Shown: in pieces, positions 22,109 to 37,247 of the stretch
How positions within the stretch are numbered: the stretch's first letter is position 1
Layout: the number at the start of each line of letters is the position of its first letter
DNA from: Adineta vaga
Lineage: Eukaryota > Rotifera
Direction of reading: 5' to 3'
DNA: 64,000 bases
NCBI GenBank assembly: GCA_021613535.1
Contig: CP075494.1
Span: forward strand, 9,548,001-9,612,000
Made by a program: the position numbers and the translations under genes
The notes under the pieces: model-generated
What the model was told of the DNA's origin: nothing
Database searches by the model: none
Seen by the model: only the letters and a program-made list of their open reading frames with translations

Positions 22109-24235
22109 ATGGGTGCAGCAAACGCAAAAACATCATTATCAGTTTCTTTTACTGAAACTAAATCCGTAGCAAAACCTCTTACGGGTCATAATAAAAATGA
22201 TCCTATAAGTTTCAAGAAACAATCTTGTCAAAATTCTCCTACCAATTTATCTTTCAATGACAGATCACCGCGATTTGTTGAAGATATTATATTAGTTTGG
22301 TTAGATGCAACCTTAGAAAAACCGAATGAATCAACTCAGAAAACTTTAGGACAACTTGTTCGTGTAACAAATATAATTAAAACATTTTCTGATTTAGAAC
22401 AATGTTTTCAATTTATAAAATCAATTGAAAATGAACAAATCTTTGTCATTGTATCAGGATCATTAGGACAACAACTTGTTTCACGTATTGAACATTTCAA
22501 GCAAGTTCATTCGATTTTTATCTTCTGTGGAAACAAAGCTAATCATGAACAATGGATAAAACCATACAAAAAAGTTCGTAGTCTTCATACACAAGCACGT
22601 GAACTTAGTGAAACAGTCCGCTATCAAATTCGTCAATATGATAAAAGTATAACATCAATTAGTATACTTCCTGACGAATCATCGATTGAATTAAATAGTT
22701 CTAATAAAGAATTTATTATTTATCAAGTTATGAAAATAATTCTTATTGAAATTCAGTATGATAAAACGTTTCGACGAGAATTTATGAATTATTCGCGACA
22801 ATTTTATTCGAATAATAGTTTTCAATTAAATATTATTGATACATTTGAAGATAATTATACTTTACATTCACCGATTTGGTGGTATACAAGACGATGTTGT
22901 ATTTATACGATGTTACGACGAGCATTTTATCTGCAAGATTCAGAAATCATCTATAAACTTGCTTTTTTTATTCGTGATCTTCATCGTGATATTAAAAAAT
23001 CTTATTTACAAGTACATAATCATCAACATCGTCCAATATCACTTTATCGATCAACACGAGTGACAGTCGAAATGTTTACATATATTGAAAAAAATCATGA
23101 CGGTCTTCTTGCATTTAATGATTTTCTTTTAACTACACTTGAACGAAGTATGGCATTAAAATTTGCAAATGCTCTACGCAAAGATCCCCAAGTCATTGCT
23201 CTTATCTATAAAATTGATATTGATCCTGTATCATCTTCAGTACCATATATATCATTGAATAATCTTAGTTATTTATCAGATACTGAAGGTGAATTTCTTC
23301 TTTCTATGAATACAATTTTTCGTATTCAGGTAATGGAAAAACTTGGCGATCGATTATATGAAGTAAGTTTAATTCCTGTTACAAAAAAAGATGAACTAAT
23401 TCGTAAACTTACTGAATATATTCAAACATCGACTGCAAATATTCCCGGTTGGTACAAATTAAGTAAAATTATGATGGATGCTCATGAATATAATCAAGTT
23501 GAAAGTCTTTATCTATATTTACTGAGTCAAATTGATGAGAACCGACGTGAAGAACGAGCATATCTTCTACATGAACTTGGTTATATACAAGATTTAAAAA
23601 ATAATCTTCCATCTGCAATCAACTATTACAAACAGGTACTCGAAAGTTGTCAAAAATTTCTTCCTAATAATCATGCTGCATTGGCAACAACCTATGCAAA
23701 TCTTGCGTCTGTTCTTCAAAAACAAGGTGATTTATTAGGAGCATTAAATTATTATCAACAAGCATCAAAAACTGATAATGCTGATGAATTAAACAATATT
23801 ATTCAATCAAATAATATTGCAACTGTTCTTCAAGCTCAAGGAAAATATTCTGAAGCACAACGAACATATGAAAGTTCTATACAAACTTTACTTCAGAATT
23901 TTCCAACAGCTCAATCAGTCTTAGCAGATACATATACTAGTTTAGCTGGATTATTCTATGGTATGAAAGATTATAAGAAAGCATTAATTAATTATCAAAA
24001 AGTACTTGATATCGAAGAAAAAAGTCTTCCAGTAAATCATTCAACATTAACATCAACGTATTTCAATATTGCAACAACATATGACGGTCTTGAAAAATAT
24101 AAAAAAGCTATTCCATATGCCGAGAAAGCTGTCGAAATAGCTGTTATTGCATTTGGAAATGATCATTTTGAAACAGAGGAAAATCGTGATTATCTCGAAC
24201 ATCTTCTACAACAAATTCAAGATATTGAATTTTAA
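22109..24235 (+). CDS. ADP-ribosyltransferase (ART) with C-terminal TPRs, intronless
   Basis: About 708 aa from the preferred start at 22109; an in-frame ATG at 21929 would add 60 aa. The N-terminal part (IILVWLDATLEKPN, then a FVIVSGSLGQQLVSRIEHF region) is the partner domain commonly found before the ART fold in bdelloid proteins. The ART core has SLYRSTRVTVEMF (the Arg motif), FNDFLLTTLERSMALKFA in place of the usual FxSTS motif, and TEGEFLLSMNTIFRI carrying an ExE-like pair. The last 200 residues contain TPR units (AYLLHELGYIQDLKNNLPSA, TYANLASVLQKQGD, YFNIATTYDGLEKYKKA). No introns, unlike its neighbours. The start MGAANAK could be myristoylated. Mono-ADP-ribosylation of a protein is the family role; the target is unknown. 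The altered Ser motif may weaken or change activity. Confidence 0.85.
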   Translation: MGAANAKTSLSVSFTETKSVAKPLTGHNKNDPISFKKQSCQNSPTNLSFNDRSPRFVEDIILVWLDATLEKPNESTQKTLGQLVRVTNIIKTFSDLEQCFQFIKSIENEQIFVIVSGSLGQQLVSRIEHFKQVHSIFIFCGNKANHEQWIKPYKKVRSLHTQARELSETVRYQIRQYDKSITSISILPDESSIELNSSNKEFIIYQVMKIILIEIQYDKTFRREFMNYSRQFYSNNSFQLNIIDTFEDNYTLHSPIWWYTRRCCIYTMLRRAFYLQDSEIIYKLAFFIRDLHRDIKKSYLQVHNHQHRPISLYRSTRVTVEMFTYIEKNHDGLLAFNDFLLTTLERSMALKFANALRKDPQVIALIYKIDIDPVSSSVPYISLNNLSYLSDTEGEFLLSMNTIFRIQVMEKLGDRLYEVSLIPVTKKDELIRKLTEYIQTSTANIPGWYKLSKIMMDAHEYNQVESLYLYLLSQIDENRREERAYLLHELGYIQDLKNNLPSAINYYKQVLESCQKFLPNNHAALATTYANLASVLQKQGDLLGALNYYQQASKTDNADELNNIIQSNNIATVLQAQGKYSEAQRTYESSIQTLLQNFPTAQSVLADTYTSLAGLFYGMKDYKKALINYQKVLDIEEKSLPVNHSTLTSTYFNIATTYDGLEKYKKAIPYAEKAVEIAVIAFGNDHFETEENRDYLEHLLQQIQDIEF

Positions 24236-24991
24236 TTTTCAATTTTAAACAAATATTCTTTTACTTTTTTATCCATTTGAAATAGATTTAACGAACATTT
24301 CTCTTGATTTTCTGAAGAAAATTTTACACTCGAAGATTCTTTTATAAGATAATCATAAGACAAATTTCTTCATGAAAATATGAAATTCAGTCATCTTCAA
24401 GTTCGATTTCGTATCGATATTCAATCAAATATAACGGGAAGAAATCGTCAGTTTTATTGATGATATTTTTTTCCCTTTCCTTAAATAAATTTGTAAATAA
24501 TAATAATAATAATGATGATGTTATTTTTATTAACATAAGTAATGACTCATACGAAAATAGTGATTAGTTTTGATTGGTGGAAATTTGTTTTTCATCATCC
24601 TCTATTCGTTTCATTTCAAATGTCAAATCACAAATAAGAAAAGAAATGCATTAATATGTCAAATAAAATCTATTAAACGTCTCTACTTATTTCATCGTAA
24701 GAAAGAAAAAACAGTTAAATTATTAACTATTGATACGACTGGAGAAACTGTGATTTTCTCGTGTTTGTCTGTTATTGATCGTCATGGGTGTCAATTCCCG
24801 CAGTGCACAACTGATTTCTTTTATAAATAAGATATTTATTTTTTGTATATAATTTATTTTAGACTATTGCTCATACTGTTTGCGTTTGTTTTTCTTATTC
24901 AAATGATGTTAAGAAGATATATTCTCTAGACTATCAAATCAATTGTTATATCATTCTCTTCTTTCCACATACAAATTAAGATTACCTCAAT
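24236..24991. other. Spacer between ART-TPR gene and SRPK
   Basis: AT-rich; a TAA/TAATAATAATAA run lies at 24499-24512. An 86-codon open frame at 24570-24830 has no recognisable features and is treated as chance. Presumably holds ART 3' UTR and SRPK promoter. Confidence 0.4.
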
Positions 24992-27989
<2,998 letters not shown>

Positions 27990-29600
27990 TTTGAAAACTT
28001 TCATGGCTGTATGCGTCATCGAACATTTTTGAATCTTTTTTTTCCTGAATATGTCTATACACACAAATACCTATATAAGAAACGGACAACGATAACAACA
28101 ACAAAAAACATGTCTGACTGTGATATACATGGATTTAGTCTAGCAGCCATGATTTCTTTTTTTTTTCTTTTTCTTATTTTTTCGTCATTTGAATATATGT
28201 TTATAAAACAGTGTTTACAAGAAAAAAAGCATTCCCAAACATTGAGCAGAGCAGAAAAACTAAATGAGATCTATGTACATTTACTTAACTTGAAACAAAC
28301 ATCATTTATATAGGTATTTCTCCTTCTTCTTCTTTCTCTTCTTTTTTCCTTTTCTTCACCTATGTAGCTCTTTTCAAATTATTGCTTGTTTCTCTTTCTT
28401 TTTCTTGCTCGAATATATATTGTTCATTCTATACATACATATAAACAAAAGTAAAATCAACATTTCTCCTCCCCTCACCTCTTTTTTTTGTGTGCGATAA
28501 ATAAGTTTATTAAAGAAAAATTTTCACGATGATTGATTTTGTATAATATCCATACAGTTAACGGTTTACTCTTTTCTTGCGCTCAATAGGATACGTTTCA
28601 AGTTGTCTTCTCTTTTTCTTGTTCTTCTTCCTGGTTTGTCTTCTGAAGATCTCATCATCCATACAAATAAACAAAAAATTCAGATTTCTTTTATGTTACG
28701 TTTATTGAAGAAAAACATTTAACTTCGATAAGAGAATTCAGTTTTACAAATTTCAATCATTTCTTTCTTCAAGGTTAAATTAAAAAACAACTGTTGTGAT
28801 AGTATCAATTAATGCTTGTATCATCAATCAATATTAGTCTATGTATTTTAACAAACAAACAAACGTTTTTCATTAATAATGAGTTGTGATACAGTTCTAA
28901 CGAGTTTTTTTTGAAAACGCCGAATCATGGAAGTAATAATAACATTGATCATGATTATGTATTCAAAGAACAGAATAATTCGATTAACATCAATATCTTT
29001 GTTAATTAACTTAACTTTCTGTTCATCATAAGACTATAATTTAAGTATAAGAATTGATCTTTCTAAAGTTTAGTTAAATTATCATGATATATTCTTCATT
29101 AACAGCTAAAGATAAATTTTCCGACCTCTATATTTACAATGTTAATAATCATTTGTATCTTATTATCTAGACATATTGTTTCTTAATAGCAGTTCTGTAT
29201 TATCGATAAATCAGTTATTCTAATCGATCTCTTGCTAAAGATCGTTTCTACTTAAAATCTAATTAGAATACAAATATCCTGTATCATCAACTATTTCTCA
29301 TGTTAAGATAATAATCATATGACTCAAATATAGAAGACAAATTCTTTAGACATACTCACGTGATTCTCAATGGCAACAAAGGTCATCGGTTACTCGATAT
29401 GATATTTCGGAATAATTATCCAATATTCATTTTAACATGTCGAACTATCAATTGATACATATCTATATCTTAGGATTTATTGAATACTGTTTAGTCAATT
29501 ATTATCAATATGATTGAAATATAAATCTCACAAATAAAACACTTCAAAAGACAAACATTGACGAACATACATAGTAAAACAGTCGATGTAGGAAACGTTT
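27990..29600. other. Convergent spacer between SRPK and stomatin
   Basis: The first 550 nt are pyrimidine-rich with T runs (SRPK 3' UTR); polyadenylation-type AATAAA-like signals occur (ATAAATAAG at 28497, ATACAAATAAACA near 28660). The remainder is plain AT-rich sequence. No coding signal seen on either strand. Confidence 0.45.
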
Positions 29601-31079
29601 TTATCGATGAGTTTGTGAAACAGCTTGTAAAAGTTCGACAGGTATAGGAAAAACAATTGTTGAATTACGTTCAGCAGCAATTTGTGTTAATGTTTGTAAA
29701 TATCTCAATTGCATGGCTATTGGTGATTCATTGATAATATCTGCTGCTTCTTTTAAACCACGACTCGCCTTCATTTCACCTTCAGCTGCAATTATCTTTG
29801 CACGTGCATCACGAGATGCCTCAGCTTCAGCTGCCATTGCTTTTTGTAATGCTATTGGTAAACGAACATCTTTAACTTCAACACGTTCAACTTTGACTCC
29901 CCAAGGATCAGTAGCTTCATCGAGACTTGTCTAGAATAAGAAAACAAAATGAAGAACGACAATTAATCGTCTAAATAGAAAATCATTTCATACTTGAATA
30001 ACAGTATCAATTTTATCTCGTTCAGCAAGAATTTCGTGAAGAGTTTTTGTTCCCAAAACCTATGTGGATTAAACAATCGATAAAGAAAGTTGTAAACAAA
30101 ACCAATTAAACAACCTACATTTCGTAAAGTAGTGGCTGCTAGAAGTTTTGTTGATTTAGCAGCATCTTCGACATTTGTAATTGATATAACTGAATTAAAT
30201 ATTCGAAAGTAAACGACAGCATCGACTGCCACTGTAACACTATCTTTAGTAAGAATTTCTTGTGGTGGAACATCGAATGTAACTGTTCGAAGATCCACTT
30301 TACTGTAACTATCAACACATGGTAAAAGAAAGAATAAACCAGGTCCTAAGCAAATCCAAGTAAAGGACAACATAGTTTCATTTTTCATAGATATAATTAT
30401 CGAAAAAAAATGTGAAATATTATAGTCAGTCGAGACATAATTGTCCTTCTTATGGCGAAGAATTTATCGAAAGAAAATGATGCAATAATTAATCACTCTA
30501 ACCATCGTAAATGATTTACTCCATGACATTATGGAAACAATTTTTCATCTTCGAAAGACAAGACAAAAATTAATCCTTCTGCCTGTCTATCGCATGCATT
30601 ATACTTGGGAAAAAATTGAGTCAAAATATTTAACTTACCGCGTGCACCATTGTCTAATATACGACCAAGACGAAAAATGACAGCTCTTTCATATTCTTGT
30701 ACAACCTTTTATTCATTTCTAGAGTATATACATTATCACTTGTAAACAAATAAACATACTTTAAGACAGAAACAGAGCGATAATGGAAATGTAACAACGA
30801 CCAAAAAATAACTAAGCACGATAAGAACACCAAAACAATATCCAGATTGTTCACGTTTATCTTTAAGGTCTAAACATGTAGATTAATAAAAAGTGATTTT
30901 TTTTCTGAATAGAAAAAGAAAACGATTTGAAGATAATTCTTCTAAGTTTTACCATTTGTATATGCTTGATAATCATAACCTATAGAAGCAGTCTGTGGAT
31001 GCATCTGCATTCTTTCTAGTGATCGTTGCCGACTTCGATTAGTTGTATATCGAACTTCTTGTTCATTATGATGTAACAT
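29601..31079 (-). CDS. STOM: Stomatin-family (SPFH) membrane protein
   Basis: Integral membrane scaffold that binds cholesterol-rich membrane and tunes ion channels. Exon 1 from 31079 encodes [20 protein letters not shown] and onward; exon 2 ([14 protein letters not shown], then [19 protein letters not shown]) gives the hairpin membrane segment; later exons give [24 protein letters not shown], the SPFH domain ([33 protein letters not shown]) and the coiled tail [20 protein letters not shown] and [19 protein letters not shown]. The hydrophobic oligomerisation end reads [12 protein letters not shown]. Five coding introns, all short apart from a 226-nt one after GARG. A second candidate first exon lies at 31789-32038. 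The conserved hairpin proline is present (TFPLSL). Confidence 0.95.
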
Positions 31080-31788
31080 CTTTTACTAATCGTATCTGTC
31101 TTCACAACAAGAAAATAGTGTGAGAACAAAGAATTTCCAAGCGTCTTTCTTTTTTTTCTTCGTCTTCTTCTCACTCTTCTCTTCAGTATTCGAATGTCAA
31201 TAAAAATAAGTGTGAAATGTCCTATAATATTCTAATTAGATAAACGTGCACATTCTTGTTATCTCATCTGCAAATTCTTCTTCTTCTTCTCCTCTTTTTT
31301 CGATATGTACCCTGCTCAACATTATCAAACTAAATGTCACTATCGAATATACAATGCTTTTCTTCTCAGTATGCTCTAATTACTTGATACTTGTCTTTCA
31401 ATCATGTCAGAATTAAGGTAGACATACGGATGAGTATTAGTAATCATTGATTCTTGTTATCATTAGCTTTATATAATGCTACATTCGATAGCCCATGAAA
31501 TCACCATTGAATCTGACAAGGTTATATGAATATTGTTTACATATTATCTGTGAGAGATAAATCATTGTCAAAGAGTGATGTTCGATGTTTTCTGACATGA
31601 ATGAAATAAAGGCGACGATTAATTTCCAACAAAAAACAGAAAATCAGTCGTGCACAATAAGAAGGAGTAAATTATTTATTATGATAAACGTCGAAAAATA
31701 GTTTTTTTCTGTCTAATTAACATAATTTAGATTGAGGAGATCTTTGAAGAAGATAAATAAACAAAAGATTTATTTATAATCAACATAC
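31080..31788. other. Spacer between the two candidate stomatin first exons
   Basis: AT-rich; contains TTC runs at 31274-31291 and T-rich stretches on the plus strand. On the minus strand it would be the promoter region of the short stomatin form or the first intron of the long form. Confidence 0.4.
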
Positions 31789-32038
31789 CGTCTGTTGTTA
31801 TTCGACGTACAAATGTTTGAGGAGGAATGAGAAATGAATTTCGAGAAAGTCGTCGAGCAACATTTGTATCATTACGTGGGTTTACTTGTAACATAGGCGT
31901 GAGATATTCATCAGCACTCATTGATCCAAATTGTGTACGATAGATACCGGAAGCTCGTCGAGATGCATATTGCGATGAATAATTAAATCCATTCGACGCG
32001 CCACCAGTTTCTGTATCAAGCATTGATGAATCAAGCAT
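31789..32038 (-). CDS. Candidate alternative first exon of stomatin
   Basis: An ATG at 32038 opens an 83-codon frame (MLDSSMLDTETGGASNGF) rich in Ser, Arg and Asn, ending FVRRITTD and one base before a donor GTATG at 31788. The donor is phase 1, as is that of the exon at 31079, and both can join the stomatin exon starting ACCTTAAAGAT (giving [10 protein letters not shown]) without changing frame. The frame is open further upstream to about 32120, so the start may lie in a still earlier exon. It could instead belong to a separate small gene. Confidence 0.55.
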
Positions 32039-33736
32039 TTTAGATGAAGGCAATCGACCTAAACATCTGATTTCTTGTCGTCGTAGTTTTAATCTGTCTC
32101 TAAAGAGTTGTCAACATACATAGAGATTTTCTGTTTGTGGAATGCTGTCGTCACCTGCTCTCTATACAGTTTCTTCTTCTACATATATCTCATCTATCTA
32201 TATATAGATATTATTTCACGGTCAGTTTGAATAGACAAGATTGCTGTCGTTATGATGATTGACAAGCAACTATCCAAATATTCACAATAGACAGAAAAAA
32301 AGAAGAGATTTGCTAATTTTTCTCTCGTCAGATTCTTTTTTCCTCTCTAATTCTTGTCTCATACTTGTTTTCGTTGATGATTAACGGTCGATTTGTTGTA
32401 TTTATGCTCTCTCTCTCTCTCCTTCTTCGTTTCATCCTCTGAATGTCTTATGAGAAGAAAAAAGATACTTTGCTATCGATTCTCGAATGTATTTAAACCA
32501 TTTTTTATTCTCTGTTAATTAGATTAGACTACTAATGCTACATCTTCTCGTCCCCTTTTTTCTCTCATGAAAGTGAGATGAATAATAATCAGCTATAGAT
32601 TTATTTGTTCCTTGATGGCAAAACGATTACTAAAGAAAAAATACAAATATATATTTTTATTGAACTACTCAAAGATATGATAATAACTCTCTCGAATAAC
32701 TTTTGACCTTGAAGTGATATTCTTTGTTTTTGTTACTTATTGGAAGTTTTTCAACAAATTCTAATGAAGCATTGATTCTATCGATCAACTAGAACATTTA
32801 TCTTTATTAGAGATAGAAACTTATAACATATTATTTCTAATGATATGTATTTGTCCTTTGAATAAAATACTCATTTGTTATATTTTCATCATTAGTTATT
32901 ATTGTTTTCCTTTCGAACTATCGTGAGAAGAAACGTTGATAATAACCTTGATTTTATTCCGTTCGAAAAGATAAATTTTTGATCAAAAATGCATTTATAT
33001 GAATGTAAGATAGATAGACATTCATAGAGAGTTGGTTTTCATGAGACAAAATCCTATGTTGATATTTCTCTTTACTTCTATAAATATACTATGATAGAAC
33101 ATTCATGTCATACTTCTCGAATTGATGATCTCTGTCGTATCATAATATATTCAATCTACATATTTAGCTTTTGATCATGTCAATTAATGTAATTTGTGCA
33201 TAATAATATGGAGCAATTTTTGGAACGTTAATAGGATTTCATATAAATCAAATTGTACTTGAATAATTCAGTTATAGATACAAAGTTGATATAAACAACA
33301 TACGTGAATACAAGAAGAGTTTCTAACTTTTAATTTCATCAATAATGCTTCAATCGATGATTGCAACAATTGATAGAATACTATCGTCTATAATAAATTC
33401 AATCTTTATGTTTTATAAGAATAGAGTATAGATAATAGAAAGAATATCATTTAACAAGAGAATAATATTGAATATTTGTACACATATTTCAATCTTATTG
33501 AAAGGAAAGAAAGTATACAATCATCATCAACTTGTTCTTTCTATTGCTTTATAAAGTAATAATAATCATTTCTATGGGTGCAATACATACAATCCATGTT
33601 AATGCCATTCATATAACTAAAAGAACAAAAAATTGAAATCATCATAATTCAATACAATGATTTCATCTGAAGTAACCGTATACAACAAAAACGTTGATTA
33701 GATTTTTTTTTAATTTCTAGTTTTTATTCTAAATAG
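32039..33736. other. Divergent spacer upstream of stomatin and LRRC74-like gene
   Basis: AT-rich, with a CT repeat at 32408-32422 and ATCTATCTATATATAGATA at 32200-32212. The first exon of the LRRC74-like gene must lie in the right part but was not identified with confidence. No other coding signal seen. Confidence 0.4.
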
Positions 33737-36201
33737 GGTCTAGGTGATATTGTTGAATATCCAACATCTGAATGGGGTGATGATCATATTTTTGGTGATG
33801 AGGATGATCTTGAAGAAGAACTTCATTTGAGAACACTAACAACGACCAGTGATGTACCTGTGAGAAATAATTCGAGTAGATCAGGAACAAATAAATCTAC
33901 TAATTCACAATTACGACGAGATAGTAAACGTGTTCGTTTGAAATACTCTCATCCTCCAGTAATTAATTTCGCTGGAACTAATCTTAAACGTGATCCAACT
34001 ATTGAATATATTATTGAAACACGAAAATCAAATATTATTGAAAATTCCTACACACGTTTAGCTCAAGCAACATCACATGTCTTTCGACCATCGTATAGTC
34101 AAACAAATTCAGTACGATCACGTTTTACGACATCAAAAGGTGAGAATACAACAGATGTTGAGAATAAAAAAGATCGGACAATTGATACGAAAATTGATGA
34201 CAAACTACCATTTGCATCGATTGTTCAATTCGAAACGGAAACGTGGGATGATGGATTGAGTAATGATATTGAAAGAGGTAATTTTGTAAAACAAATTCGA
34301 AATCCGGAAAGAAATGATTGTTTTCTTTCTTCTTCCATAGAAGAGAATTTGTCGAAGAATAAATCAAGTTTGCTTGCTTATGAAGAAACATGTAAACGGT
34401 TAAATATATCGATATGTTCGATGATTATTCGATCATTAAATACAACAAAAATAAATTTAGCAAACTATGGACTTGGACCGAAAGGATCAACAGCATTAAC
34501 TGTAGCACTATTGGTATAAATTATTAAGATTGATTACTTCTCTTTATTTTCTTTTCTTTAGCGTAATACAACTGTTTTATCATTGAATCTCTTGGGTAAT
34601 AATATTGGCAATGCGGGCATGTCATATATTTTTCAAATTCTAACAGAAAATACTTTTATCGAAGATTATGTAAGTAATAGATGTATACAAATCACAATCC
34701 TCTGAAATTAAAAGTCATCCAATACTATGTGTTATAATAATCGTAGTAATATGAAAAAAGAATCAAGAAGAATCTCATATTTTGATTTGAACACGATTCT
34801 AATTGATAAATAGTATATGAAATTCATATTTTATAGGATCTTTCATATAACAATTTGGGTGCAAAAGGTCTTCGTAAATTAGCAATGGGAGCTGTTCGAT
34901 GTGTTCAATTAAAGCGTTTAAATATCACGGGTTTGTATTTATTCGTCGATTGTTTCCCTATAGATTCTTTTCTTTGATGTAGGAAACGATTTAACCGGAA
35001 GTGACATCGAATTTTTGACAACAAAACTAGACGTAAGTAATTCGTAGAACAAGAACATAGCTCAATATATATGTATATCAAACATTCACCATAGGATCAT
35101 CCCAATCTTCGTGTTCTCAATCTAAGTCATAATCAATTGGATGAAGAAGGTGGAATCGCTATTGGAAAATGGTTATGTAAATATTCTCGACGTTTTAACA
35201 AATTTGCGAACTTGATACTTCTCTGTTATTGTGTTTTAGGTGATAATCATGTATTATTGAATCTGGATATCAGTTGGTGTAGTATTCGTTTACTCGGTGC
35301 TCATGCTTTAGCGAAAGCCATTGGTGAAAATAATAAATTAACTTCTCTTGATTTGTCAAATAATAGTTTTACAAATGAAACATTGCAAACTTTAACCGAT
35401 TCATTGATGCGTAATATGGTTTTAAGTGAATTAAATCTGTCTGGAAATGAAATTTTCTGTGGATATAACACACAAATCAAAGAAAACCCATCGATTTTAA
35501 TCAATGGAAATGAATCATCTATTTATGATTTCTTAACAGAAGCAATGACTAATGAAGTTTTGAAAATCTTTCGAGTAATCAAAGTTTGCTTTGAGACGAA
35601 AATATTCTATAGGTTTCTTGTTTTTTAGTTAGGTAAAAATCATCTTGACACACGTTGTGTTATGATTATATTAGAAGCCTTATCTAAACTTGATGAAATT
35701 TCTTTAGAAGAACTCGATTTAACTGTATGTTGATCTTGGCTTGAAGATATTTTTATCCTTTAACATTGATTAATATCTTCTATATAGGGTTTAACATTAA
35801 CACCAAAACAAAGTTTAGATATACAAAAGCTCTTTGCACAACATCCACTATTTAAATGTTATGTCGATCCAATTAAACAAACAATTGAACCATTTGTAAA
35901 TCATCTTTTACAAGCAATTCAAACATATTGTACAGAAAATAATCAATCATTGAATAGTTTATTTATTCCAACAGAAGAAGATCCAATGATAATTACATAT
36001 GATCAATTTTGCGAAGGTTTAAGAAAAGTAAAAATACCAATTCCAACAACACAAATTGAGAATATTATGAAATATTTAGTAAGAAATCTTGTTGTTTATT
36101 TCGATAAATCAGATTTATTGTATTATTAGGGGAGAGATGATGAAGTAGGAAAGATTTCATTGAGGTTTGTACAAGTATTTGACCTTTATTTATTAACATA
36201 A
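33737..36201 (+). CDS. LRRC74A: LRRC74-like leucine-rich-repeat protein (5' end missing)
   Basis: Leucine-rich repeats of the ribonuclease-inhibitor type as in LRRC74A/B; function little known. The first visible exon starts after an acceptor at 33736 and reads GLGDIVEYPTSEWGDDHIFG with no in-frame ATG before SMIIRSL, so a start exon lies upstream. After a disordered 200-residue part come at least six LRRs: INLANYGLGPKGSTALTVAL, VLSLNLLGNNIGNAGMSYIF, DYDLSYNNLGAKGLRKL, LNLSHNQLDEEGGIAIGKWL, LLNLDISWCSIRLLGAHALA and SLDLSNNSFTNETLQTL. The C-terminus (PMIITYDQFCEGLRKVKIPI, GRDDEVGKISL) looks like a degenerate EF-hand pair. The last exon may end at 36201 (FVQVFDLYLLT) or splice again after SLR to end near 36234. 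Confidence 0.82.
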
Positions 36202-37247
36202 TCCGTTCCTTTAGATCATTAGAAATACATTAAAATGTATTTTACATGATCATCATTACCACTAATTTGTCAATGTACCAATGTATGTAATGGTTTGGTT
36301 TCAACATCGTCTAGGTAATTTTCACGGAGAAGAAATAACATACTCGTTCGTACTGAGAAACCATCAAGCTGTTCGAAGAACTGTCTAATTAACTGCCTTA
36401 TTTTCGACGATTACATACTAAACATGCCTTTCTCTTCTTTCTCTTACTTCTATATTGTATTTGATTGGTCACACTTTTTTCTTGAATACTGATCATGAAA
36501 ACATATTTCACACATTGATTTGACTCTCTAACTAATAAAATGAATTAGTTTTTTTATTATATCTGACAGTTTTTTTTTGTTAGTTAGAATAATTAACATA
36601 TGATTTTGGTCAGGTTTATCATTTGACATCTTTAGATTGATATTCGAATGAAAAGCATAGGAATGATTATAGATTTGACAGGTTAAAAATGCGTAAAATC
36701 ATCTGGATTGAAAAAAAGGAAGAAAAAATAATAACAACAACAACAACAACTAACAATTGACAAGATATAATGGTAAGATATCGAATCTACACGTTTTGAT
36801 CTTTAATGTTGAGTTATGGCATTATTGACTATGATAAGTTCGTAAACATGAATGAGAAGAGAAAAAAACGAAACAGAAAGAGCGAATAAGACTTGAAGTA
36901 GAGTGACGATGACGTCGATGCATTGAAAAAATACAACGATGGAAAAGGACAAATCAAGTGCAATTGAAATAATGCATTTAAACAACTTCATTTTTCTATC
37001 GTACGATGTTTTTTGTAGTGAACTTCATGTTGTTTTCATCTAATGGCATTTTGTTCTCTCCGAAAAACATAATCACGGTGTGAAAAAATTGCCGTTTTAC
37101 ACTTAATCGTCATTTCTATATTTCTCAAGGAAGAAAGAGGACGAAGAAGAACATTTCTATTTCTCTCTCATCTTCTATCAAAGGAAAACTATGTTAGGAA
37201 TGAGAATCATTTGTCTACAATATCACTTTCATTTTAGAAGATACAAT
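36202..37247. other. Spacer upstream of VGLL4
   Basis: AT-rich with an AAC triplet run (36732-36750) and purine-rich segments. A splice acceptor (CATTTTAG at 37231-37238) lies 9 nt before the VGLL4 start and could mark a 5' UTR intron or trans-splice site. No coding signal. Confidence 0.4.

Noticed and set aside
24570-24830. 86-codon open frame between ART-TPR and SRPK
   Set aside because: Composition is random-like, no splice or start context, no recognisable motif.
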